Source of the DNA: Chrysomallon squamiferum
Lineage: Eukaryota > Mollusca > Gastropoda > Neomphalida > Peltospiridae
Length of the DNA stretch: 64,000 nt
NCBI GenBank assembly: GCA_012295275.1
Contig: CM022679.1
Span: 2,520,116 to 2,584,115, forward strand
Direction of reading: 5' to 3'
Part shown: piece by piece, positions 62,601 to 64,000 of the stretch
Layout: each line of letters starts with the position of its first letter
Position numbering within the stretch: position 1 is the first letter of the stretch
Notes under the pieces: generated by a model
Seen by the model: only the letters and a program-made list of their open reading frames with translations
The model's database searches: none
Told to the model about the DNA's origin: nothing
Translations under genes and position numbers: made by a program

Positions 62601-64000
62601 GTACAGGGTAAATTGTTTTATTTATTTTTTTTTTTTTTTTTTAAATAAATACTAAAATAAAAGTTTTTTTTTTTTTTTTTTTAAGTTTTTAGCATCACAG
62701 TGCCAGAGATATTTTCTTGTTCAAAAATTGAATTATTTTGTTTTTATTATTATTATTTTTTCTTCTTTTTTTTTTTTATTATAAACTGTTATATTTGTGT
62801 CTTAAATTCTGATATATTGAAACAGAAATTAAATAAAGTGAAACTAAATAAGAAAGTTTAAAGGTAAATAAACAGTAACATTTTGTTTTTGTACAAAATT
62901 TGCATTATTAGTGCTCATCTCTATACATTTGAAAATTTAAATCTTCTACAGTTTAGCTAATTCTTGGAATCTATTAATTTAACATTTCTTAATTTTCAGT
63001 TTTAAGTGCTAAAGATATAATTCCACTGGATGCAAATGGTAAGATTAATTTTTCTTTTACCTATTTCAAAACCAGAATATTTTAAAAATGACTGTTATTA
63101 TTTTAAAAATCTTTCTTGCAAACTACTTTTAAATTGATTTTTTTCTTTTTTCTTGTAACACAATGTAACATTTTTTATTCTCATAGAATCTTCCAAAACC
63201 CTGTCCATCAAAACTCAATAAAAAAAAGCTGCAGTTCTGATATGTTGTAAAACCAATTCCAGTACAACTGCTTAGCTGTTTCCCATTCTAAACACGTACC
63301 CAAAGATTTCTTGTAATTATTTATTATAATTAAAAGGATTTCTTGTGATTAGAGGAAACCTGAAAGCTTGCAGTGTGTTATTATGTATAAAAGTATGCTA
63401 TTATGTTATTTCTTGGAGCAAATGTGCTATTTCTAGGACTAGACAGAGTGTGTTATTTTGTTATTTCTAGAACTGAGTGTTATTTTGTTATTTCTAGGAC
63501 TGAGTGTGTTATTTTGTTATTTCTAGGACTAGACAGTGATTTCTAGGACTGAGTATGTTATTTTGTTATTTCTAGGACTAGACTGAGTGTGTTATTTTGT
63601 TATTTCTAGACTGAGTGTGTTATTTTGTTATTTCTAGACTGAGTGTGTTATTTTGTTATTTCTAGGACTAGACTGAGTGTTATTTTGTTATTTCTAGGAC
63701 TGAGTGTGTTATTTTGTTATTTCTAGGACTGAGTGTGTTATTTTGTATTTTCTAGGACTGAGTGTGTTATTTTGTTATTTCTAGGACTAGACTGAGTGTG
63801 TTATTTTGTTTTTTCTAGGACTAGACTGAGTGTGTTATTTTGTTTTTCTAGGACTGAGTGTGTTATTTTGTTATTTCTAGGACTCAGTGATCCATTTGTT
63901 CTGGTACAGCTGGCTCCTGATCACCTGTTTCCCAATGTTCCAGTTCAGAGCACCAAAGTAGTGAAGAAAACTCTGAACCCAGTCTTTGACGAAGTGTTTG
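28456..64000 (+). CDS. BAIAP3: BAIAP3-like C2/MUN-domain protein, 30 exons, 3' end outside window
   Basis: Thirty exons with AG/GT borders join in one frame into about 1118 codons from the ATG at 28456; the window cuts the gene inside the second C2 domain. Predicted order: a basic, Ser-rich N-terminus (1-65); a conserved FFE/LAW helix (about 70-95); [11 protein letters not shown] (about 126-136); C2A (about 183-340) with Asp199, Asp205, Asp307 and Asp309 as likely Ca2+ ligands; a MUN-like core with MHD1 (about 660-775) and MHD2 (about 910-1010); and C2B from about 1055 with Asp1076 and Asp1082. Family members tether and prime secretory, dense-core or lysosome-related vesicles on SNAREs in a Ca2+-dependent way. 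Wording such as WDHDDE, GRFFKQI, EWYDRI and DHLFP fits BAIAP3 better than UNC13D. Vertebrate BAIAP3 is about 1190 residues, so roughly 100-200 C-terminal residues are missing. Paralogue choice is from memory of the family; gene structure is read directly. Confidence 0.93.
29081..29143 (-). repeat. Right arm of inverted repeat flanking exon 1
   Basis: This is the reverse-complement partner of 26,965-27,030. The core of about 33 bases around ggatgaggacaagcatccag is identical. Its location in intron 1 means a transcript starting upstream of 27 kb could pair the two arms. Confidence 0.9.
30718..30789 (+). CDS. Candidate alternative terminal exon of BAIAP3 (speculative)
   Basis: A plausible acceptor (tattttctttcag) precedes a frame that joins exon 1 in phase. 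It encodes a polar Lys/Asn/Glu-rich tail of about 23 residues ending at TGA (30,787-30,789). An AATAAA-containing A-rich stretch follows within 25 bases. Joined to exon 1 it would yield a protein of about 89 residues with no C2 domain. The composition is low-complexity and this may be chance. Confidence 0.2.
31960..32470. repeat. Degenerate tandem repeat, unit about 130-150 bp
   Basis: The phrases aacttt(a/c)ctaatgaag, ttgtgtgatact and ttgttagaatattattagac recur in the same order about four times with heavy divergence. Confidence 0.65.
33566..33638. repeat. (TC)n microsatellite
   Basis: About 36 TC units in intron 1, ending in a short tgtctgtgtct tail. Confidence 0.98.
34088..34215. repeat. 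(ATT)n tracts
   Basis: Two ATT arrays are separated by about 25 bases and flanked by TTATTG units. Confidence 0.94.
34585..34760 (+). mobile_element. Molluscan-type tRNA-derived SINE, 5' part
   Basis: A tRNA-like head shows an A-box-like region (gatctagtggttagagtaca) and a degenerate B box (ggatcaggtctcac) about 45 bases later. A body follows with tgttgggctgtttctaa, cagtgccccacagtagttta, ccaaaggccataatatgta and tactctcctgtc. From memory this order and wording match a SINE very common in gastropod and bivalve genomes. It sits in intron 1 in sense orientation. Confidence 0.65.
35065..35310 (+). mobile_element. Two tandem SINE 3' segments
   Basis: The module gtgagaaggtgcatacaaaa, then ttcctttactgctaactgaa occurs at about 35,098 and again at about 35,239 (gtgagaaggtgcttacaaaa, ttctttactgctaactgga), about 141 bases apart. 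It resembles the 3' half of the same molluscan SINE. The duplicated arrangement suggests local tandem duplication after insertion. Confidence 0.6.
35690..35777 (+). CDS. BAIAP3: BAIAP3 exon 2
   Basis: The acceptor is tctttctcag and the donor gtaagt. It encodes [19 protein letters not shown], a short amphipathic segment before the LLYxE motif. It enters in phase 2 and leaves in phase 0. Confidence 0.9.
36630..37330. repeat. Degenerate tandem repeat, unit about 160-200 bp
   Basis: Modules containing gatttcctacaaatagc, gaatgtcatacag, ctgataaaagtctttag and aagacaaaagtctg recur four or five times in the same order, diverged and with indels. Confidence 0.7.
38440..38785. repeat. 66-bp minisatellite, about 5 copies, open on reverse strand
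   Basis: The string attgatattaaa starts at 38,455, 38,521, 38,587, 38,653 and 38,719, an exact 66-bp period. Copies differ by a few bases. Because 66 is divisible by three, the reverse strand stays open and reads a 22-residue repeat containing [14 protein letters not shown]. It lies inside a BAIAP3 intron and lacks any sign of being a gene. Confidence 0.97.
41190..41680. repeat. Degenerate minisatellite, unit about 45 bp
   Basis: Variants of aatctagtgaaatgttt, ctaaaataaactctacttt and ctaaagaat recur about ten times, just upstream of exon 3. Confidence 0.85.
41912..41995 (+). CDS. BAIAP3: BAIAP3 exon 3
   Basis: The acceptor is ctttttttttcag and the donor gtaatt. The 28 codons are polar ([15 protein letters not shown], then [11 protein letters not shown]) and read as a linker. 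Both ends are phase 0, so the exon is symmetric and could be skipped without a frameshift. Confidence 0.85.
41996..44633 (+). other. BAIAP3 intron 3 (about 2.6 kb)
   Basis: The intron holds a poly-T tract near 42,090-42,119 and a repeat array at 42,260-42,610. The remainder is AT-rich DNA with nothing recognisable apart from a short poly-A near 44,440. Confidence 0.85.
42260..42610. repeat. Degenerate minisatellite, unit about 50 bp
   Basis: Variants of ccacagaataaatcattctaa, aatgccaaaatataaag and ctgaat recur about seven times. Confidence 0.82.
44634..44801 (+). CDS. BAIAP3: BAIAP3 exon 4, LLYxEVLYTV segment
   Basis: The acceptor is tatcttgcag; the donor gtataa is weaker than its neighbours. 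The 56 codons contain [17 protein letters not shown], then [20 protein letters not shown]. This is the conserved helical block just before C2A in BAIAP3 and UNC13D. Phase 0 at both ends. Confidence 0.94.
45167..45198. repeat. (CA)n microsatellite, intron 4
   Basis: About 16 CA units, 50 bases upstream of exon 5. Confidence 0.97.
45249..45315 (+). CDS. BAIAP3: BAIAP3 exon 5, start of C2A
   Basis: The acceptor is tgttttattttag and the donor gtaagt. It encodes the first C2A strand and Ca2+-binding loop 1, [20 protein letters not shown]; the last Gly codon is split. Asp199 (in AKDAD) is the expected first Ca2+ ligand. The exon leaves in phase 1. Confidence 0.94.
45548..45640. repeat. (ATT)n then (TTTTA)n, intron 5
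   Basis: About 22 ATT units followed by TTTTA units reach to within 40 bases of the exon 6 acceptor. Confidence 0.97.
45677..45944 (+). CDS. BAIAP3: BAIAP3 exon 6, C2A core with basic insert
   Basis: The acceptor is actatacag and the donor gtgagt. It continues C2A with [15 protein letters not shown]; Asp205 is the second loop-1 ligand. A long, highly charged insert of about 45 residues follows ([19 protein letters not shown] and SLRRSKKDK) before the strand [17 protein letters not shown]. The insert contains RRLS, a basophilic-kinase-type motif. BAIAP3 proteins carry a basic insert here; the sequence of this one is not conserved to my eye. It leaves in phase 2. Confidence 0.93.
46249..46335. 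repeat. (TC)n microsatellite, intron 6
   Basis: About 43 TC units, some 110 bases upstream of exon 7. Confidence 0.98.
46445..46489 (+). CDS. BAIAP3: BAIAP3 exon 7, C2A strand before loop 3
   Basis: This 45-nt exon follows a gattttattttcag acceptor and ends at gtgagt. It encodes [16 protein letters not shown], with the first and last codons split across junctions. The phase matches on both sides. It leads into the loop-3 aspartates of exon 8. Confidence 0.92.
46490..47817 (+). other. BAIAP3 intron 7 (1.3 kb)
   Basis: AT-rich sequence with a short (TTTA)n at 46,570-46,590 and an ATT/AAT tract at 47,115-47,165. Nothing else is recognisable. Confidence 0.85.
47818..47983 (+). CDS. BAIAP3: BAIAP3 exon 8, C2A loop 3
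   Basis: The acceptor is gatttcag and the donor gtaaat. It encodes [18 protein letters not shown] followed by [14 protein letters not shown] and [12 protein letters not shown]. Asp307 and Asp309 of the DHDDE stretch are the predicted loop-3 Ca2+ ligands. The helix between loop 3 and DDFLG is a hallmark of BAIAP3/UNC13D C2A domains. Confidence 0.95.
48454..48657 (+). CDS. BAIAP3: BAIAP3 exon 9, end of C2A and linker
   Basis: The acceptor is gctacag and the donor gtaagt. It encodes the final C2A strands ([19 protein letters not shown]) and the start of the helical region with [13 protein letters not shown]. Phase 0 at both ends; 68 codons. Confidence 0.93.
48658..49190. repeat. Minisatellite following exon 9, unit about 35-45 bp
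   Basis: Variants of aataccatactgcataactg and aatatttcactaatgcc recur about twelve times, beginning within 15 bases of the exon 9 donor. Confidence 0.88.
49191..50077 (+). repeat. Rest of intron 9, minisatellite near 49,780-50,040
   Basis: AT-rich sequence and T runs are followed by about nine variants of aacagtaaaatattgttattt (unit about 27 bp), ending shortly before the exon 10 acceptor. Confidence 0.8.
50078..50181 (+). CDS. BAIAP3: BAIAP3 exon 10
   Basis: The acceptor is ctgttttcag; the donor gtttgt is weak. It encodes [20 protein letters not shown], then ITEEQQAV, matching the W-G-L-P/A-A-T-I-L block that opens the MUN-like core. It leaves in phase 2. Confidence 0.9.
50295..50340. repeat. 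(TG)n microsatellite, intron 10
   Basis: About 22 TG units, with looser TGTA units to 50,402. Confidence 0.97.
50865..50982 (+). CDS. BAIAP3: BAIAP3 exon 11
   Basis: The acceptor is tttcattccag and the donor gtaaaa. It encodes [20 protein letters not shown] followed by [18 protein letters not shown], helical and matching the LxxWxxxSxxH block of the family. A (CAT)n run lies directly upstream of the polypyrimidine tract. Confidence 0.92.
51289..51433 (+). repeat. Duplicated acceptor region before exon 12 (unit about 72 bp)
   Basis: Two tandem copies each contain agagattaaaca, ttttgagttttgtgtt, taaatggttgtttt and a terminal tgtttcag. The first ends at 51,360 and the second at the true exon 12 acceptor, so a decoy 3' splice site exists 73 bases upstream. 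Confidence 0.9.
51434..51558 (+). CDS. BAIAP3: BAIAP3 exon 12
   Basis: The acceptor is ttttgtttcag and the donor gtaaag. It encodes [20 protein letters not shown], then [19 protein letters not shown]. It leaves in phase 2. A second copy of the acceptor region lies 73 nt upstream. Confidence 0.93.
51568..51611. repeat. (AATA)n microsatellite, intron 12
   Basis: About 11 ATAA units start within 10 bases of the exon 12 donor. Confidence 0.97.
51814..51886. repeat. (TC)n microsatellite, intron 12
   Basis: About 36 TC units follow a poly-A run of about 17 bases. Confidence 0.98.
51973..52063 (+). CDS. BAIAP3: BAIAP3 exon 13
   Basis: The acceptor is ttctgatttag and the donor gtaaac. It encodes [20 protein letters not shown] and [10 protein letters not shown], corresponding to the family block ending in CPFxxEL and IxxALK. 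Confidence 0.92.
52064..52801 (+). other. BAIAP3 intron 13
   Basis: AT-rich DNA with ATAC/CATA units at 52,420-52,580 and a TG tract at 52,607-52,655. Nothing else seen. Confidence 0.85.
52802..52858 (+). CDS. BAIAP3: BAIAP3 exon 14 (EWYDRI)
   Basis: This 57-nt exon follows a tgatgatttcag acceptor and ends at gtattg. It encodes [25 protein letters not shown] is strongly conserved in BAIAP3. Symmetric phase 0. Confidence 0.92.
53105..53360. repeat. (TTTA)n array before exon 15
   Basis: About 250 bases of TTTA units with interruptions run directly into the exon 15 acceptor. Confidence 0.95.
53363..53460 (+). CDS. BAIAP3: BAIAP3 exon 15, tandem NAGNAG acceptor
   Basis: The acceptor reads ttatttagcag, so either 53363 (CAG retained, adding Gln) or 53366 can start the exon; both keep the frame. 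It encodes [19 protein letters not shown], then [12 protein letters not shown]. The donor is gtacgt. A long (TTTA)n array supplies the upstream T-rich tract. Confidence 0.9.
53838..53889 (+). CDS. BAIAP3: BAIAP3 exon 16
   Basis: This 52-nt exon (acceptor ttcgaaacag, donor gtgaga) encodes [17 protein letters not shown], matching the VDxFxLxxRQLERL block of BAIAP3. The acceptor tract is interrupted just before the AG. The phase joins both sides. Confidence 0.9.
53890..55466 (+). other. BAIAP3 intron 16 with degenerate repeats
   Basis: From about 54,770 to 55,340 the phrases ctgacattacataatc, actgcagtattagccat and tttttaaatcat recur about five times at roughly 110-120-base spacing. The first 800 bases are AT-rich without recognisable content. 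Confidence 0.75.
55467..55502 (+). CDS. BAIAP3: BAIAP3 exon 17 (36 nt)
   Basis: The acceptor ttctctccag is strong; the donor gttggt is poor. It encodes only [12 protein letters not shown]. In-frame symmetric phase 0 means it could be included or skipped without frame change. It fits between the RQLERL block and the MHD1 start, though the weak donor lowers confidence in the exact end. Confidence 0.75.
55503..56713 (+). other. BAIAP3 intron 17 (1.2 kb)
   Basis: AT-rich DNA with AAT/AAAT tracts at 55,805-55,858, short TA and CA runs near 56,165 and 56,575-56,600, and no recognisable element. Confidence 0.8.
56714..56871 (+). CDS. BAIAP3: BAIAP3 exon 18, MHD1
   Basis: The acceptor is tgttttgttcag and the donor gtgagt. 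It encodes [18 protein letters not shown] and [20 protein letters not shown]. The LFELYLxLxE motif is conserved across BAIAP3/UNC13D within MHD1. It leaves in phase 2. Confidence 0.93.
56930..57310. repeat. Degenerate minisatellite in intron 18, unit about 38 bp
   Basis: Variants of tatttcagttattaatattt and aaatatttcacaaa recur about ten times. Confidence 0.85.
57365..57488 (+). CDS. BAIAP3: BAIAP3 exon 19, MHD1
   Basis: The acceptor is ttgtttccag and the donor gtaagc. It encodes [20 protein letters not shown] followed by [18 protein letters not shown]. The WF...W...A..R...AV.LD pattern is typical of MHD1 in this family. Confidence 0.94.
57489..57996 (+). other. BAIAP3 intron 19
   Basis: About 500 bases of AT-rich sequence. 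I see nothing recognisable in it. Confidence 0.8.
57997..58065 (+). CDS. BAIAP3: BAIAP3 exon 20, MHD1
   Basis: The acceptor is ttgtttccag and the donor gtaatt. It encodes [19 protein letters not shown], then IFVQ, matching the HSTSAVD block. A second AG nine bases into the exon (ttgttcag) is an in-frame alternative acceptor that would drop three residues. The 3' end of this exon and its donor are duplicated twice more in the intron. Confidence 0.92.
58045..58190 (+). repeat. Exon 20 end plus donor in three tandem copies
   Basis: A 45-46-bp unit containing tgctttatttttgtacag|gt(a/c)atttttgttaaaa repeats three times. The first copy is the real exon 20 end and donor (GT at 58,066); decoy donors follow at 58,112 and 58,157. 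The repeat thus spans the exon-intron border. Confidence 0.93.
58314..58410 (+). repeat. Duplicated acceptor region before exon 21
   Basis: Two copies about 58 bases apart read ttaaaatacag(g/a)tat, then tattct(c/g)tgttt and gtcaggtgatag or ttcagatgacag. The second is the true exon 21 acceptor and includes the first exon bases. Confidence 0.88.
58404..58478 (+). CDS. BAIAP3: BAIAP3 exon 21, MHD1 end
   Basis: The acceptor is tgtgtttttcag and the donor gtatga. It encodes [19 protein letters not shown], then VLRLVQ. The LxWPD motif is diagnostic for BAIAP3/UNC13D. Symmetric phase 0. Confidence 0.93.
58472..58775 (+). repeat. Donor-derived tandem repeat after exon 21
   Basis: Variants of ggtccaggtatgacagtgta, acaacctgatatctcagtcc repeat about eight times, starting from the exon end and donor of exon 21. 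Later copies keep agtccaggtataaca, so they carry donor-like sequence. Confidence 0.88.
58930..59072 (+). repeat. Acceptor-derived tandem repeat before exon 22
   Basis: Units of ctatcagtaaatgtaaagtt tgttttaga (about 30 bp) repeat four or five times and end in the true acceptor tgtcttacag. The earlier copies carry ttgttttag. Confidence 0.9.
59070..59171 (+). CDS. BAIAP3: BAIAP3 exon 22
   Basis: The acceptor is gtttgtcttacag and the donor gtgtgt. It encodes [20 protein letters not shown], then [13 protein letters not shown]. The D-C-A-Y-L pattern matches the post-MHD1 helix of the family. Confidence 0.93.
59265..59700. repeat. ATT/ACT trinucleotide tracts, intron 22
   Basis: Long degenerate (ATT)n is followed by (CTA)n. 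Both strands remain open as Leu/Ile/Val-rich frames that I reject as genes. Confidence 0.95.
59733..59936 (+). CDS. BAIAP3: BAIAP3 exon 23
   Basis: The acceptor is ttgttattacag and the donor gtatgg. It encodes [19 protein letters not shown] and [20 protein letters not shown]. The LCVxxNNxExVRK motif is conserved in UNC13-type MUN domains. 68 codons, phase 0. Confidence 0.94.
60252..60320 (+). CDS. BAIAP3: BAIAP3 exon 24
   Basis: The acceptor is attattattcag (purine-interrupted, within an ATT array) and the donor gtaagt. It encodes [19 protein letters not shown], then PAVD, matching the KM...I..YV segment before MHD2. The exon's last eight bases plus the donor are repeated in the following intron. 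Confidence 0.9.
60311..60500 (+). repeat. Donor-derived 17-bp tandem array after exon 24
   Basis: Units of ctgttgatgtaagtaaa repeat about eleven times. The first is the exon 24 end (ctgttgat) plus its donor gtaagt. At least five later copies retain an intact gtaagt. Confidence 0.95.
60501..60950 (+). other. BAIAP3 intron 24, middle part
   Basis: AT-rich DNA with a poly-T run near 60,606-60,623. Nothing recognisable. Confidence 0.75.
60950..61112. repeat. Tandem repeat before exon 25, unit about 37 bp
   Basis: Units of gttttattaaaacactaaaa agtatgttat repeat three times and end within about 20 bases of the exon 25 acceptor. A looser upstream pair shares attacagagaattttagtttc. Confidence 0.92.
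61117..61263 (+). CDS. BAIAP3: BAIAP3 exon 25, MHD2
   Basis: The acceptor is gttgtattcttcag and the donor gtcagt. It encodes [20 protein letters not shown], then [20 protein letters not shown]. This is the L.YLD..L..LN..L....F...L..LW pattern of MHD2. Confidence 0.94.
61600..61713 (+). CDS. BAIAP3: BAIAP3 exon 26, MHD2
   Basis: The acceptor is cacctgtacag and the donor gtaaag. It encodes [20 protein letters not shown], then [11 protein letters not shown]. The L..L..FFHA.G.GL motif is a hallmark of MHD2 in this family. Confidence 0.95.
61714..61966 (+). other. BAIAP3 intron 26
   Basis: AT-rich, no recognisable element. Confidence 0.8.
61967..62050 (+). CDS. BAIAP3: BAIAP3 exon 27
   Basis: The acceptor is actgaacag and the donor gtaaat. 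It encodes [20 protein letters not shown], then YTQLIDIQ, the helix linking MHD2 to C2B (in vertebrates a similar IEQFYLDKL). Phase 0. Confidence 0.92.
62051..62525 (+). repeat. BAIAP3 intron 27 with degenerate duplication
   Basis: Phrases such as acttcacagagaaacag or acttcttagagaaacag, and aaaatatacttaaaatatgac, occur two to three times, indicating a diverged tandem unit of about 130 bases. A short ATT run precedes exon 28. Confidence 0.65.
62526..62607 (+). CDS. BAIAP3: BAIAP3 exon 28, start of C2B
   Basis: The acceptor is atttgtttcag and the donor gtaaat. It encodes [20 protein letters not shown], the first C2B strands. I place the donor at 62608 because the leftover G then completes Val (GTT) with exon 29 and keeps the frame. 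Confidence 0.92.
63000..63038 (+). CDS. BAIAP3: BAIAP3 exon 29 (39 nt), C2B loop 1
   Basis: The acceptor is taattttcag and the donor gtaaga. It encodes [14 protein letters not shown] with split codons at both ends (phase 1 to phase 1). Asp1076 in PLDANG is the first C2B Ca2+ ligand. Confidence 0.93.
63415..63880 (+). repeat. Acceptor-derived 29-bp tandem array before exon 30
   Basis: Units of gactgagtgtgttattttg ttatttctag repeat about fifteen times, some with a 5-base gacta insertion or truncations, and end at the real exon 30 acceptor. Each standard unit holds ttatttctag followed by gactgagtg, nearly the first nine exon bases (gactcagtg). Confidence 0.96.
63881..64000 (+). CDS. BAIAP3: BAIAP3 exon 30, C2B, cut by window edge
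   Basis: The acceptor ttatttctag is the last copy of a tandem array of near-identical acceptors. The exon encodes [20 protein letters not shown], then [16 protein letters not shown], and is open at the window end. Asp1082 of SDPF is the second loop-1 ligand; loop 3 lies beyond the window. Confidence 0.93.

Overview
This is a eukaryotic nuclear genomic window. It is AT-rich, has long introns, and is packed with simple-sequence repeats, mainly (GA/TC)n, (ATT)n, (TG/CA)n, (TTTA)n and poly-A/T. The only protein-coding gene I can support lies on the + strand from about 28.4 kb to the right edge, where it runs out of the window. Thirty consecutive coding exons can be joined with GT/AG borders and consistent reading phase into about 1118 codons. 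They encode the invertebrate orthologue of BAI1-associated protein 3 (BAIAP3), of the BAIAP3/UNC13D (Munc13-4) family: an N-terminal C2 domain, a central MUN-like region with two MHD blocks, and the start of a second C2 domain. The host is probably a lophotrochozoan and most likely a mollusc. SINE fragments at 6.67-6.80 kb, 34.59-34.75 kb and 35.09-35.30 kb match, from memory, a tRNA-derived SINE common in molluscan genomes.

Layout. Positions 1-28,421 are intergenic or 5' untranslated. No open frame there looks like protein; the frames are microsatellite or low-complexity products. The stretch holds microsatellites, several minisatellites (15-bp at 9.64 kb, 17-bp at 17.63 kb, about 55-bp at 7.96 kb), tRNA-SINE-like pieces, Tigger/pogo-like MITE remnants (11.5 kb and 27.05-27.35 kb) and a 39-bp-arm hairpin at 21.2 kb. 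From 28,422 onward lies BAIAP3. Exon 1 carries a perfect Kozak context (gccaccATGG), introns 1-3 are long (about 7.0, 6.1 and 2.6 kb), and from 44.6 kb the exons become dense.

The gene product is expected to act in Ca2+-regulated tethering and priming of vesicles: the C2 domains bind Ca2+ and membrane, and the MUN-like core assists SNARE assembly. The Ca2+-ligand aspartates of the first C2 domain are present in both loops, and those of loop 1 are present in the second.

The most unusual structural signal is that many introns of this gene contain tandem repeat arrays whose repeat unit includes the neighbouring splice site. Donor copies follow exons 20, 21 and 24. Acceptor copies precede exons 12, 21, 22 and 30; the array before exon 30 has more than ten decoy acceptors, and use of one joined to a standard 29-nt unit gives an in-frame stop. 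A CpG-rich to CpG-poor transition just inside the gene is consistent with invertebrate gene-body methylation. I found no CRISPR, prokaryotic, rRNA or intact tRNA features.
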